The position numbers and the translations under genes are program-made. A stretch of DNA of 64,000 nucleotides from Pseudomonas khavaziana (GTDB lineage Bacteria > Pseudomonadota > Gammaproteobacteria > Pseudomonadales > Pseudomonadaceae), in NCBI RefSeq assembly GCF_019145205.1, contig NZ_JAHSTT010000020.1, forward strand, positions 1 to 64,000. Direction: 5' to 3'. Numbering within the stretch: position 1 is the stretch's first letter; every line of letters starts with the position of its first letter. Positions 33,462 to 42,488 of this stretch are shown one piece after another. The notes below the pieces were generated by a model. The model saw nothing but the letters and a program-made list of their open reading frames with translations, did not search any database and was not told the origin of the DNA.

Positions 33462-34910
33462 ATGAGCCAGAATAAAGTCCTTACCACCGCCAGCGGCGCC
33501 CCCGTCGCAGACAACCAAAACTCGCGTTCCGCCGGTCCTCGCGGGCCGTTGCTGCTCGACGATTTTCACCTGATCGAGAAGCTCGCTCACTTCAACCGTG
33601 AAAACATCCCTGAGCGTCGTGTGCACGCCAAAGGGTCGGGTGCCTACGGTACGTTCACTGTGACAAAAGACATCACCCAGTACACCAGCGCCAAGCTGTT
33701 CGAATCGGTTGGTAAGCAAACGCCGACCTTTCTGCGGTTCTCCACTGTAGGTGGCGAGCGCGGTTCGGCTGACACCGAGCGCGATCCACGTGGCTTCGCC
33801 TTGAAGTTCTACACCGAAGAAGGCAACTGGGACATCGTGGGTAACAACACCCCGGTGTTCTTCATCCGCGACCCATTGAAATTCCCGGACTTTATCCACA
33901 CCCAGAAACGCCTGCCGCAAAGCAACTTGAAAAGCGCGCAGATGATGTGGGACTTCTGGTCGCACTCTCCTGAGGCGCTGCACCAGGTCACCATCCTGTT
34001 TTCGGACCGCGGTATTCCAGACGGTTATCGTCACATGCATGGCTTCGGTAGCCACACTTACAGCCTTATCAATGCCAAGGGCGAACGTCATTGGGTGAAA
34101 TGGCACTACAAGACCAAGCAAGGTATCAAGAATCTGGCGCCAGCCGAGGCTGCCCGACTTGCAGGGACTGATCCTGACTATGCCCAGCGTGATCTGTTTG
34201 GGGCGATTGAGCGCGGTGACTTCCCGAAATGGCGCGTCTGCATCCAGATCATGACTGAAGCCCAGGCGAATGCTCATTACGAGAACCCGTTTGACGTGAC
34301 TAAGACCTGGTCGCAAAAAGAGTTCCCGTTGATTGAAGTGGGTGAGCTGGAGCTCAACCGCAATCCGCAGAACTACTTCGCTGAAGTGGAACAGGCTGCA
34401 TTCGGCCCAAGCAACATGGTTCCAGGTGTTGGCCTGTCGCCGGACCGCATGCTGCAAGGTCGGGTTTTCGCTTACGCAGATGCCCACCGCTACCGTGTTG
34501 GCACCAACCACCAGCAATTGCCGGTGAATGCGCCACGCAACCCGGTGAACAGCTACCAGCGTGACGGTTCGATGGCCTTCGGCAGTAACGGTGGTGCGGC
34601 TCCCAACTACGAACCAAACAGCTACGCCGATGCGCCAAAACAAGCCCCGCAATATGCAGAACCTGCATTGACCCTGAGCGGCGCCGCGGATCGTTACGAT
34701 CATCGTGAAGACACCGGCTACTACAGCCATGCGGGTGCGTTGTTCCGCCTGATGAACGATGAGCAAAAAGCCCTGCTTACCAGCAACATTGCCGGTGCGA
34801 TGGCGGGGGTTTCCAGCGATGTGGTCCAGCGTCAATTGCAGCATTTCTACAAGGCCGACCCGGCTTATGGAGAAGCAATCGCAAAGGCACTGGGTGTATC
34901 GCTTAACTGA
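33462..34910 (+). CDS. katA: Haem catalase KatA (small-subunit clade 3 type)
   Basis: Degrades hydrogen peroxide to water and oxygen. 482 residues, the small-subunit class. Visible active-site parts are the distal His55 (RRVHAKGSGAYG), Asn128 (VGNNTPVFFIRDP) and the proximal haem-ligand Tyr338 (RVFAYADAHRYRVG). No export signal, so cytoplasmic unless released by lysis. The ATG at 33462 follows GAGGAAGATTG; a TTG two codons upstream is possible but less likely. Followed by a terminator and then the ferritin gene, a pairing that joins peroxide removal with iron storage. Confidence 0.96.
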   Translation: MSQNKVLTTASGAPVADNQNSRSAGPRGPLLLDDFHLIEKLAHFNRENIPERRVHAKGSGAYGTFTVTKDITQYTSAKLFESVGKQTPTFLRFSTVGGERGSADTERDPRGFALKFYTEEGNWDIVGNNTPVFFIRDPLKFPDFIHTQKRLPQSNLKSAQMMWDFWSHSPEALHQVTILFSDRGIPDGYRHMHGFGSHTYSLINAKGERHWVKWHYKTKQGIKNLAPAEAARLAGTDPDYAQRDLFGAIERGDFPKWRVCIQIMTEAQANAHYENPFDVTKTWSQKEFPLIEVGELELNRNPQNYFAEVEQAAFGPSNMVPGVGLSPDRMLQGRVFAYADAHRYRVGTNHQQLPVNAPRNPVNSYQRDGSMAFGSNGGAAPNYEPNSYADAPKQAPQYAEPALTLSGAADRYDHREDTGYYSHAGALFRLMNDEQKALLTSNIAGAMAGVSSDVVQRQLQHFYKADPAYGEAIAKALGVSLN

Positions 34911-34927
34911 CTCTAAACGATAAGCAG

Positions 34928-34952
34928 AACCGCCCTCATTTGGGCGGTTTTT
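34928..34952 (+). terminator. Terminator of katA
   Basis: AACCGCCC (34928-34935), loop, GGGCGGTT (34942-34949) and TTT. Separates katA from the ferritin gene, implying that the latter has its own promoter. Confidence 0.88.
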
Positions 34953-35065
34953 GCGTTATTTCAGCTACTTTTCTCAGGAAATCTTCACTTTTCTGCCGTT
35001 GATCCCGTGACCTTCAAGTCATCATGGTTCAAACTACAGCCTTTCAAGTAGGGAGATGTAGGGCG

Positions 35066-35530
35066 ATGCAAGGTCACCCCGACGTAATCGATTACCTCAA
35101 CACGTTGCTGACGGGCGAACTGGCAGCTCGTGACCAATATTTCATCCACTCGCGTATGTACGAAGACTGGGGCTTCACCGAGCTCTACGAGCGTATCAAC
35201 CACGAGATGGAAGAAGAGGCACAGCATGCTGACGCGCTGATGCGCCGTATCCTGATGCTCGAAGGTACGCCACGCATGCGTCCCGATGACCTGGATGTGG
35301 GCACAACGGTACCTGACATGCTCGCTGCCGACCTGCGTCTCGAATACAAGGTCCGTGCGGCCCTGTGCAAGGGCATCGAGCTGTGTGAGCAGCACAACGA
35401 CTATGTCACCCGGGAAATACTGCGTGTCCAGTTGAATGACACCGAAGAAGATCACACCTACTGGCTGGAAAAGCAGTTGGGCCTGATCAAGTTGATTGGC
35501 CTGGAGAATTACCTGCAGTCGCAGTTCTAA
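35066..35530 (+). CDS. ftnA: Bacterial ferritin of the BfrA/FtnA type (no haem ligand)
   Basis: Iron-storage protein forming 24-subunit shells. 154 residues in a four-helix fold. Ferroxidase ligands are in place: Glu18, Glu51, His54, Glu93, Glu127 and His130. At position 52, where true bacterioferritins have the haem-binding Met, this protein has Ala (HEMEEEAQHAD). This matches the P. aeruginosa protein once called BfrA and since reclassified as FtnA, which also follows katA. Annotation pipelines will usually call it bacterioferritin. The ATG at 35066 is used, since an upstream extension of 14 codons has no family similarity. Confidence 0.9.
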   Translation: MQGHPDVIDYLNTLLTGELAARDQYFIHSRMYEDWGFTELYERINHEMEEEAQHADALMRRILMLEGTPRMRPDDLDVGTTVPDMLAADLRLEYKVRAALCKGIELCEQHNDYVTREILRVQLNDTEEDHTYWLEKQLGLIKLIGLENYLQSQF

Positions 35531-35542
35531 CGTCCGGCTACA

Positions 35543-35580
35543 AAAAAGCCCCTGTCACCGCAACGTGACAGGGGCTTTTT
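35543..35580. terminator. Bidirectional terminator between ftnA and uvrA
   Basis: A 16-bp stem, AAAAAGCCCCTGTCAC (35543-35558) and GTGACAGGGGCTTTTT (35565-35580), with loop CGCAAC. A-run on one side and T-run on the other let it stop both converging transcripts. Confidence 0.93.
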
Positions 35581-35595
35581 ATTGGGGCCTGAAAA

Positions 35596-38430
35596 TCAGG
35601 CCCGGTCGCGCGCCAACAACGGCTTCAAGTAATAACCCGTGTGTGACTGCGACATCTCGGAGACTTGCTCCGGTGTGCCCACGGCGATGATCTGGCCACC
35701 CTTGGAGCCACCTTCCGGCCCCAGGTCCACCAACCAGTCAGCGGTCTTGATTACATCGAGGTTGTGCTCGATCACCACCACGGTATTGCCGTGGTCGCGA
35801 AGGCGATGCAGTACGTCCAGCAGTTGCTGGATATCCGCGAAGTGCAGTCCGGTGGTCGGCTCATCGAGGATGTATAGGGTCTTGCCGGTATCGCGCTTGG
35901 ACAGTTCGCGAGACAACTTGACCCGCTGCGCCTCGCCCCCCGATAAGGTGGTCGCCGATTGCCCCAGCTTGATATACGACAGGCCCACATCCATCAACGT
36001 CTGCAGCTTACGCGCCAGTGCCGGTACCGCGTCGAAGAATACCCGGGCTTCCTCGATGGTCATCTCGAGGGTTTCGTGGATGCTTTTGCCCTTGTACTTG
36101 ATCTCCAGGGTCTCGCGGTTGTAGCGCTTACTCTTGCACACGTCGCACGGCACGTAGATGTCCGGCAGGAAGTGCATCTCTACCTTGATCAGGCCGTCGC
36201 CCTGGCATGCTTCACAGCGCCCGCCCTTGACGTTGAACGAGAACCGGCCAGGCCCATACCCCCGCGAACGGGACTCCGGAACGCCAGCAAACAGCTCGCG
36301 AATCGGTGTAAACAACCCGGTGTAGGTCGCCGGGTTGGAACGCGGTGTGCGGCCGATCGGGCTCTGGTCAATATCGACCACCTTGTCCAGGTGTTCCAGG
36401 CCCTTGATACTGTCATGGGCAGCCGCTTCCAGGGTGGTCGCGCCGTTCAGGGCGGTGGCACTCAATGGGAACAACGTGTTGTTGATCAGCGTCGACTTGC
36501 CCGAGCCGGAAACACCGGTCACGCAGGTCAGCAGGCCCAGCGGAATCTCCAGGTCGACATTGCGCAGGTTGTTCCCGCGCGCGCCTTTAAGATGCAGCGC
36601 CATTTTCTTGTTACGCGGAGTACGCTTGGCAGGTACTTCGATCTTCACCCGGCCAGACAAATACTTGCCGGTCAACGAATCGGGGTGGGCCATTACTTCG
36701 GCAGGCGTGCCCTCGGCAACGATATGTCCGCCATGCACGCCAGCACCTGGGCCGATATCGACCACATAATCTGCCAGCCGGATAGCGTCTTCATCGTGCT
36801 CGACCACAATCACGGTGTTGCCGATATCCCGCAGGTGTTTCAACGTACCCAGCAGGCGATCGTTATCCCGCTGGTGCAACCCAATCGAAGGCTCGTCGAG
36901 GATATACAGCACGCCTACCAGGCCCGCACCAATCTGGCTGGCCAAGCGGATCCGCTGTGCTTCACCACCCGACAAGGTATCGGCGCTGCGATCCAGAGAC
37001 AGGTAGTCCAGGCCGACGTTGACCAGGAACTGCAACCGCTCGCGAATCTCCTTGAGGATCTTGTCGGCAATCTCCCCGCGACGCCCGGTCAGCTTGAGCA
37101 CGCCAAAATATTCGCACGCATCGCCAATCGGTAGATTGGTCACCGCCGGCAGGGTTTTCTCGCCTACCCATACGTGTCGTGCTTCACGGCGCAGGCGCGT
37201 GCCACGGCAATCCGGGCAAGGCTGGGTGCTGAGGAATTTAGCCAGTTCTTCACGCACGCTCGCCGATTCGGTTTCGCGGTAGCGGCGCTCCAGGTTCGGC
37301 ACGATGCCTTCGAACGGGTGCGAGCGCTTGACGATATCGCCGCGGTCGTTCAGGTACTTGAAGTCGACGTTCTGCGAACCGCTGCCGTGGAGAATGACCT
37401 TCTGCTGGTCGGCCGGCAGTTGGTTGAACGGCACTTCCAGGCTGAACTTGTAGTGGGACGCCAACGACCCGAGCATCTGGAAGTAGTAGACGTTACGCCT
37501 GTCCCAGCCACGTATCGCCCCCTCGGCCAGGGTCAGGTCGCCATTGACCAGGCGCTTGATATCGAAAAACTGCTTCACGCCCAGGCCATCGCACGTCGGG
37601 CAGGCGCCGGCCGGGTTGTTGAAGGAAAACAGCTTGGGTTCCAGCTCGCTGATGGCATGGCCACAGATCGGGCAGGCGAAGCGCGCGGAGAAGATGATCT
37701 CTTCGCCCGGCTCGTCATCCATGGGTGCTACCAAGGCAATGCCATCGGCCAGCTTCAGCGCGGTCTCGAAGGATTCCGCCAAACGCTGCTGCAAGTCGGC
37801 GCGGACCTTGAAGCGGTCGACCACCACATCGATCGAATGCTTTTTCTGCTTGTCGAGCTTCGGCGCTTCATCCAGCTCATAAAGCTTGCCGTTGATGCGT
37901 GCGCGTACGAAGCCTTGGGCCCGAAGCTCTTCGAAGACCGAAAGGTGTTCGCCTTTGCGCTCGCGGATAACGGGCGCCAGCAGCATCAGCTTGGCGCCTT
38001 CCGGCTGGGCCAGCACCAGGTCGACCATTTGGCTGACGGTCTGGGCTTCCAGAGGAATGTCGTGGTCCGGGCAACGCGGAATACCAACCCGCGCGTACAG
38101 CAGGCGCAGGTAGTCGTAGATCTCGGTAATGGTGCCCACGGTGGAACGCGGGTTGTGGGAGGTCGACTTCTGCTCGATGGAAATCGCCGGCGACAGGCCT
38201 TCGATGGTGTCGACGTCGGGCTTTTCCATCATCGACAGGAACTGCCGGGCATAGGCCGACAGCGATTCCACATAACGACGCTGACCTTCGGCATACAGCG
38301 TGTCGAACGCCAGGGACGACTTGCCGGAGCCGGACAAACCGGTGATGACGATCAGTTTGTCCCGGGGCAGGGTCAGGTCGATGTTCTTCAGGTTGTGGGT
38401 TCTAGCCCCACGAATCAGGATCTTGTCCAA
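35596..38430 (-). CDS. uvrA: Excinuclease ABC subunit A
   Basis: Damage-recognition ATPase of nucleotide excision repair. 944 residues: first Walker A GLSGSGKSS at 31-39, zinc-binding CPICGH and CPTCDG clusters, signature LSGGEAQRIRLASQ, second Walker A GVSGSGKST, second zinc cluster CEACQGDG/CDVCKSKR, and the second signature LSGGEAQRVKLSREL. The start is a TTG at 38430 giving MDKILIRGARTHNLK, the usual N-terminus; the frame stays open 90 codons further but that part has no family similarity and no nearer ATG exists. In E. coli uvrA is divergent from ssb; here an MFS gene lies between them. Confidence 0.95.
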   Translation of the reverse strand: MDKILIRGARTHNLKNIDLTLPRDKLIVITGLSGSGKSSLAFDTLYAEGQRRYVESLSAYARQFLSMMEKPDVDTIEGLSPAISIEQKSTSHNPRSTVGTITEIYDYLRLLYARVGIPRCPDHDIPLEAQTVSQMVDLVLAQPEGAKLMLLAPVIRERKGEHLSVFEELRAQGFVRARINGKLYELDEAPKLDKQKKHSIDVVVDRFKVRADLQQRLAESFETALKLADGIALVAPMDDEPGEEIIFSARFACPICGHAISELEPKLFSFNNPAGACPTCDGLGVKQFFDIKRLVNGDLTLAEGAIRGWDRRNVYYFQMLGSLASHYKFSLEVPFNQLPADQQKVILHGSGSQNVDFKYLNDRGDIVKRSHPFEGIVPNLERRYRETESASVREELAKFLSTQPCPDCRGTRLRREARHVWVGEKTLPAVTNLPIGDACEYFGVLKLTGRRGEIADKILKEIRERLQFLVNVGLDYLSLDRSADTLSGGEAQRIRLASQIGAGLVGVLYILDEPSIGLHQRDNDRLLGTLKHLRDIGNTVIVVEHDEDAIRLADYVVDIGPGAGVHGGHIVAEGTPAEVMAHPDSLTGKYLSGRVKIEVPAKRTPRNKKMALHLKGARGNNLRNVDLEIPLGLLTCVTGVSGSGKSTLINNTLFPLSATALNGATTLEAAAHDSIKGLEHLDKVVDIDQSPIGRTPRSNPATYTGLFTPIRELFAGVPESRSRGYGPGRFSFNVKGGRCEACQGDGLIKVEMHFLPDIYVPCDVCKSKRYNRETLEIKYKGKSIHETLEMTIEEARVFFDAVPALARKLQTLMDVGLSYIKLGQSATTLSGGEAQRVKLSRELSKRDTGKTLYILDEPTTGLHFADIQQLLDVLHRLRDHGNTVVVIEHNLDVIKTADWLVDLGPEGGSKGGQIIAVGTPEQVSEMSQSHTGYYLKPLLARDRA

Positions 38431-38480
38431 GATGGCCTCGCACGGCGGGCGTAAATAATGCCGGAGTATACGGCTAAAGA

Positions 38481-38496
38481 CTGGATGAATATACAC
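38481..38496. promoter_or_regulatory. LexA-box-like sequence upstream of uvrA
   Basis: CTGGATGAATATACAC, in which 12 of 16 positions agree with the core CTGTATATATATACAG when read on the minus strand, about 50 nt before the uvrA start. The CTG end is kept but the other end reads CAC instead of CAG, so LexA binding is doubtful. Confidence 0.3.
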
Positions 38497-38608
38497 TGTC
38501 AAAAGGCCGCTTGCAGCCTTACATGAAAGCTGCGCGGCAAAGCGCCGCATATACCCTCTCAATCGATGGGACTGGTAGAATCGCCGCCGGTTCACACGAG
38601 GTTTTTCC

Positions 38609-40003
38609 ATGCACGATCCCCACAGCGAACGCATGAGTAGCGGCGAGACCCGAGCGGCAAGCGGTCTGGCCCTGGTGTTCGCCTTCCGTATGCTGGGCAT
38701 GTTTATGGTGTTGCCGGTACTGGCGACCTATGGAATGGATCTCGCAGGCGCGACCCCCGCTTTGATCGGCCTGGCGATTGGCGCCTATGGCCTGACCCAA
38801 GCGATTTTCCAGATTCCGTTCGGGATCATTTCCGACCGCATTGGTCGCCGCCCGGTGATTTACCTCGGCTTGATCGTGTTCGCCCTCGGCAGCCTGCTCG
38901 CGGCCCAATCCGACTCGATCTGGGGCGTGATCGCCGGGCGCATCCTGCAGGGCGCGGGCGCGATTTCCGCTGCGGTCATGGCCTTGCTGTCGGACCTGAC
39001 CCGTGAACAGCACCGCACCAAGGCCATGGCCATGATCGGCATGACCATCGGCCTGTCGTTCGCCGTGGCCATGGTGATCGGCCCTTTGCTGACCCGTGCG
39101 TTTGGCTTGCACGGGCTATTCCTGGCCACTGGAGGCATGGCGTTGTTCGGTATCGTGATCGTGGCCTTTATGGTGCCGAGCTCTACTGGCACGCTGGCCC
39201 ATCGTGAATCCGGTGTCGCCCGCCAGGCGTTGCTGCCCACGCTCAAACACCCAGACCTGCTGCGCCTGGATTTGGGTATCTTCGTGTTGCACGCCATGTT
39301 GATGTGCAGCTTCGTCGCCTTGCCCCTGGCCCTGGTGGAAAAAGCCGGCCTGCCCAAGGAGCAGCATTGGTGGGTATACCTTACCGCGCTGCTGATTTCG
39401 TTCTTCGCCATGATCCCGTTCATCATCTATGGCGAGAAGAAACGCAAAATGAAACGAGTTCTGCTCGGTGCCGTCGCGACGCTGCTGCTCACTGAGCTAT
39501 TCTTCTGGAAGTTCGGCGATAGCTTGCGAGCACTGGTCATCGGTACCGTGGTGTTCTTCACCGCGTTCAACCTGCTGGAGGCCTCGCTGCCGTCGTTGAT
39601 CAGTAAGGTTTCACCGGCCGGTGGCAAGGGCACGGCCATGGGGGTGTATTCCACCAGCCAGTTCCTCGGCTCTGCGCTGGGCGGCATCATGGGGGGCTGG
39701 ATGTTCCAGCATGGCGGTTTGTCGGTTGTCTTCCTAGGATGCGCCGGGCTGGCTGCACTTTGGCTGGTCTTTGCTGTTACCATGCGCGAACCTCCCTACG
39801 TCACAAGCCTGCGTTTGCCGCTATCGCCCGAGGCGATCCGCGAAGTCGGCCTGGTAGAGCGCCTGAAGGCCGTCGTAGGGGTAACGGATGCAGTCGTGGT
39901 CGCTGAAGAAGCGGCCATTTACATCAAATTGGACACCGAATTATTGGATCGCGCGACGCTCGAGCAACTGGTCAACCCAGTGCCGACAGCGCGCCCAGCC
40001 TAG
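38609..40003 (+). CDS. MFS transporter, YajR-like with C-terminal YAM-type domain
   Basis: 464 residues: twelve hydrophobic segments between about 25 and 395, with the MFS signature FGIISDRIGRRPVI near 71-84, then a soluble C-terminal tail of about 65 residues (ERLKAVVGVTDAVVVAEEAAIYIKLD) that resembles the ferredoxin-like YAM domain of E. coli YajR. Proton-driven drug/solute efflux is likely; the substrate is unknown. The ATG at 38609 is used; a second in-frame ATG at 38633 is possible. Only 9 nt before ssb, so probably co-transcribed with it. Confidence is higher for the family than for the YajR assignment. Confidence 0.85.
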   Translation: MHDPHSERMSSGETRAASGLALVFAFRMLGMFMVLPVLATYGMDLAGATPALIGLAIGAYGLTQAIFQIPFGIISDRIGRRPVIYLGLIVFALGSLLAAQSDSIWGVIAGRILQGAGAISAAVMALLSDLTREQHRTKAMAMIGMTIGLSFAVAMVIGPLLTRAFGLHGLFLATGGMALFGIVIVAFMVPSSTGTLAHRESGVARQALLPTLKHPDLLRLDLGIFVLHAMLMCSFVALPLALVEKAGLPKEQHWWVYLTALLISFFAMIPFIIYGEKKRKMKRVLLGAVATLLLTELFFWKFGDSLRALVIGTVVFFTAFNLLEASLPSLISKVSPAGGKGTAMGVYSTSQFLGSALGGIMGGWMFQHGGLSVVFLGCAGLAALWLVFAVTMREPPYVTSLRLPLSPEAIREVGLVERLKAVVGVTDAVVVAEEAAIYIKLDTELLDRATLEQLVNPVPTARPA

Positions 40004-40012
40004 GAGAACGTT

Positions 40013-40528
40013 ATGGCCCGTGGGGTTAACAAAGTCATATTGGTCGGTACTTGCGGCCAGGATCCCGAAGTTCGCTACTTGCCTAACGGTAATGCCGTGA
40101 CCAACCTGAGTCTGGCGACCAGCGAACAGTGGACCGACAAGCAGACCGGCCAGAAGGTCGAGAAAACCGAATGGCACCGCGTGTCGATGTTCGGCAAGGT
40201 CGCTGAGATCGCCGGTGAGTACCTGCGCAAAGGTTCGCAGGTCTACATCGAAGGCAAACTGCAAACCCGCGAGTGGGAAAAAGACGGTATCAAGCGCTAC
40301 ACCACCGAAATCGTGGTCGACATGCAAGGCACCATGCAGCTGCTGGGTGGCCGTCCACAGGGCGACCAACAAGGTCAGGGCGGCATGTCCAACTCGGCAC
40401 CGCGTCCACAGCAGTCGCGTCCGCAGCCAGCCCAGCAGCCACAGCGTGAATCGCGCCCAGCGCCACAACAGGCGGCGCCGCAACCGGCCCAGGATTTCGA
40501 CAGTTTTGATGACGATATTCCGTTCTAG
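40013..40528 (+). CDS. ssb: Single-stranded DNA-binding protein
   Basis: Coats single-stranded DNA in replication, recombination and repair. 171 residues: OB fold at 1-110 (ARGVNKVILVGTCGQDPEVR), a Gln/Pro-rich linker (about 115-160) and the acidic tip DFDSFDDDIPF that recruits partner proteins. Preceded by TAGGAGAACG and the YajR-like gene, with uvrA beyond. The order uvrA-MFS-ssb is the one I know from P. aeruginosa. Confidence 0.97.
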   Translation: MARGVNKVILVGTCGQDPEVRYLPNGNAVTNLSLATSEQWTDKQTGQKVEKTEWHRVSMFGKVAEIAGEYLRKGSQVYIEGKLQTREWEKDGIKRYTTEIVVDMQGTMQLLGGRPQGDQQGQGGMSNSAPRPQQSRPQPAQQPQRESRPAPQQAAPQPAQDFDSFDDDIPF

Positions 40529-40557
40529 GCCACATCGAAGCGACTAGCTGCAAAAGA

Positions 40558-40587
40558 ACGCGCTGCCTAAGGCAGCGCGTTTTTTTG
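40558..40587 (+). terminator. Terminator of ssb
   Basis: ACGCGCTGCC (40558-40567), TAA loop, GGCAGCGCGT (40571-40580), then TTTTTTT. It may also help stop the opposing hydrolase transcript, though the A-run needed for that side is weak. Confidence 0.92.
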
Positions 40588-40601
40588 TGTACTGCTGCCG
40601 A

Positions 40602-41426
40602 CTATAATTGCGCAAAGCGCAACATATCTTGATTGGCTCGCTCCTTGTGCGTGTCGGTCAACCCATGAGGGGCGCCTGTGTATACCAGCAGTTGGGCGTG
40701 TGGGATCAAGCGCTTGCTCTCCAAGGCCGAAGCTTGGATCGGTACAATTTGATCGTCGCCTCCATGGATGATCAGCGTGGGGATGTTGAAGTACTTCAGA
40801 TCATCCCTGAAGTCGGTCTCCGAAAAAGCCTCGATACTGTCAAACGTATTTTTGTGCCCTCCCATTACGCCTTGCATCCAAAACGAATTGATCAAGCCTG
40901 GCGACGGCTCGACCCCTGTTCGGTTGAATCCAAAGAATGGTCCGCTTGCGAGGTCAAGATAGAGCTGCGAACGGTTGGCAATGGAGTCGGCGCGCAGGCC
41001 GTCGAAAACATCTATCGGCGTCCCCTGCGGATTACTGGGGGTTTTTAACATCAAGGGCGTCACGGCGCAGATCAACCCTGCCTTGGCCACGCGTGCAGTG
41101 CCGTGCCGTGCGATATAGCGTGCCACTTCCCCGCCCCCGGTGGAAAAACCGAAGAGAATCACGGCGTTCAGATCCAAGTGCTCGATCAGTTGCGCCAAAT
41201 CATCTGCGTAGTGATCCATGTCATTGCCGGCCCACGGTTGACTTGATCGGCCATGCCCGCGGCGGTCATGCGCAATGGCACGAAAACCATGGTTGGCGAA
41301 GTGCAGCATTTGAGACTCCCAACTGTCGCTGTTCAGCGGCCAGCCGTGGCAAAACACAACGGGCTGACCACTGCCCCAGTCCTTGTAGTAAAGATCGTTA
41401 CCTTCGCGAGTTTTCAAATAGGCCAT
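40602..41426 (-). CDS. Alpha/beta hydrolase (non-haem haloperoxidase/arylesterase type)
   Basis: 274-residue alpha/beta-hydrolase with nucleophile Ser95 in GFSTGG, the acid at Asp225 (GGDDQIVP) and His254 (GAPHGLTDTH). The N-terminus YLKTREGNDLYYKDWGSGQP and HDRRGHGRSSQPW resemble the cofactor-free haloperoxidase/arylesterase group well known from P. fluorescens. It should hydrolyse esters, with perhydrolysis possible; the natural substrate is unknown. No signal peptide, so cytoplasmic. It converges on ssb and diverges from tam, with 278 nt between the two starts. Confidence 0.85.
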   Translation of the reverse strand: MAYLKTREGNDLYYKDWGSGQPVVFCHGWPLNSDSWESQMLHFANHGFRAIAHDRRGHGRSSQPWAGNDMDHYADDLAQLIEHLDLNAVILFGFSTGGGEVARYIARHGTARVAKAGLICAVTPLMLKTPSNPQGTPIDVFDGLRADSIANRSQLYLDLASGPFFGFNRTGVEPSPGLINSFWMQGVMGGHKNTFDSIEAFSETDFRDDLKYFNIPTLIIHGGDDQIVPIQASALESKRLIPHAQLLVYTGAPHGLTDTHKERANQDMLRFAQL

Positions 41427-41704
41427 GGCTCAGCTCCATTGAAGCGTGGATAATTTTTGGCTGATGGAGGCCAGAAAAATCGTCCGTGGACACTACGCTG
41501 GCGTTGAGTTGATGACCCTAAGAAGACTCAACCTGTTCGGGTCGATAATAATTCTAGTCTGTACCGGCGCAGGCGTGTGGAGACAGCGCCGAGTTTTCCG
41601 CTCACGGACAGGCTTTTAACAGGGGCGGCGATCAATTCGGCTATTTGTCCTCATGCCTCTCAAGTTTTAGGCTGTCGTTCATCTCTAGAACAAGGAAAAC
41701 TGCG
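41427..41704. other. Intergenic region between hydrolase and tam, with inverted repeat
   Basis: Contains GTTGAGT (41503-41509) and ACTCAAC (41526-41532) as a 7-bp inverted repeat around TGATGACCCTAAGAAG. A divergent promoter region is expected here; I cannot assign clear -35/-10 pairs. Confidence 0.35.
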
Positions 41705-42466
41705 ATGACCTGGTCTGCCAAGCAATACACGCTGTTCGAACAGCAGCGCACTCGCCCCGTCCGTGACCTGGTCGCGGCCATTCCCACACCTGACGTGCGC
41801 ACAGCCGTTGACTTGGGGTGTGGGCCGGGCAACTCCACTGAAGTGCTGGCCGAACGCTTCCCCGAGGCGCAGGTGACCGGCATGGACAGCTCCGATGACA
41901 TGTTGGCCGATGCGCGCAAGCGCCTGCCGGCGCTGAACTTCGAGCTTGCAGATATCGGCGCCTGGAGTCCGGCACAGAGTTTCGATGTGATCCTGGCCAA
42001 TGCCTCGCTGCAATGGCTGCCCGACCACGCCACGCTCTACCCGCACTTGGTCAACCAACTGAACCCAGGCGGCACGCTGGCGGTGCAAACACCCGATAAC
42101 CTTGACGAACCTGCTCATCGGCTGGCCCGCGAAGTCGCGGCCGACGGTCCATGGTCCGCAAAGATCGGTGCGGTCAAACACAATGAGCGGCACACCGCGA
42201 GCTACTATTACGAACTGCTGAGCAAGCATTGCAGTGCCGTGGATGTGTGGCGCACCACTTATCAGCACCCGCTGGCGGATCACGCGGCGGTAGTGGAGTG
42301 GTTCAAGGCGTCGGCATTGCGGCCCTTTCTCGCGCCGTTAAGCAGTGATGAAAAAGCCGCTTTCCTGCAGGCATATCAGGCGCGAATCACCCAGGCCTAC
42401 CCGGCCCTGGCCGATGGCACTGTATTGCTGCCATTTCCGCGCCTGTTCATCATTGCTACACGCTAA
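41705..42466 (+). CDS. tam: Trans-aconitate 2-methyltransferase
   Basis: SAM-dependent enzyme that methylates trans-aconitate, a by-product that inhibits the citric acid cycle. 253 residues with the class I motif I VDLGCGPGNSTEVLA near 34-48, an acidic motif GMDSSDDML, and NASLQWLPDHATLYPHL near 100-116 as in Tam. The ATG at 41705 (MTWSAKQYTLFEQQR) is chosen over a start 20 codons upstream because Tam proteins begin this way. Converges on the isochorismatase-like gene. Confidence 0.85.
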   Translation: MTWSAKQYTLFEQQRTRPVRDLVAAIPTPDVRTAVDLGCGPGNSTEVLAERFPEAQVTGMDSSDDMLADARKRLPALNFELADIGAWSPAQSFDVILANASLQWLPDHATLYPHLVNQLNPGGTLAVQTPDNLDEPAHRLAREVAADGPWSAKIGAVKHNERHTASYYYELLSKHCSAVDVWRTTYQHPLADHAAVVEWFKASALRPFLAPLSSDEKAAFLQAYQARITQAYPALADGTVLLPFPRLFIIATR

Positions 42467-42488
42467 AGCCATCGACCCGGGGGGGCGG

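Noticed and set aside
34953..35065. Fur box before the ferritin gene
   Set aside because: No GATAATGATAATCATTATC-like sequence could be found by eye.
36000..38454. Long + strand open frames opposite uvrA
   Set aside because: They oppose the conserved UvrA frame with its two Walker sites; no independent features.
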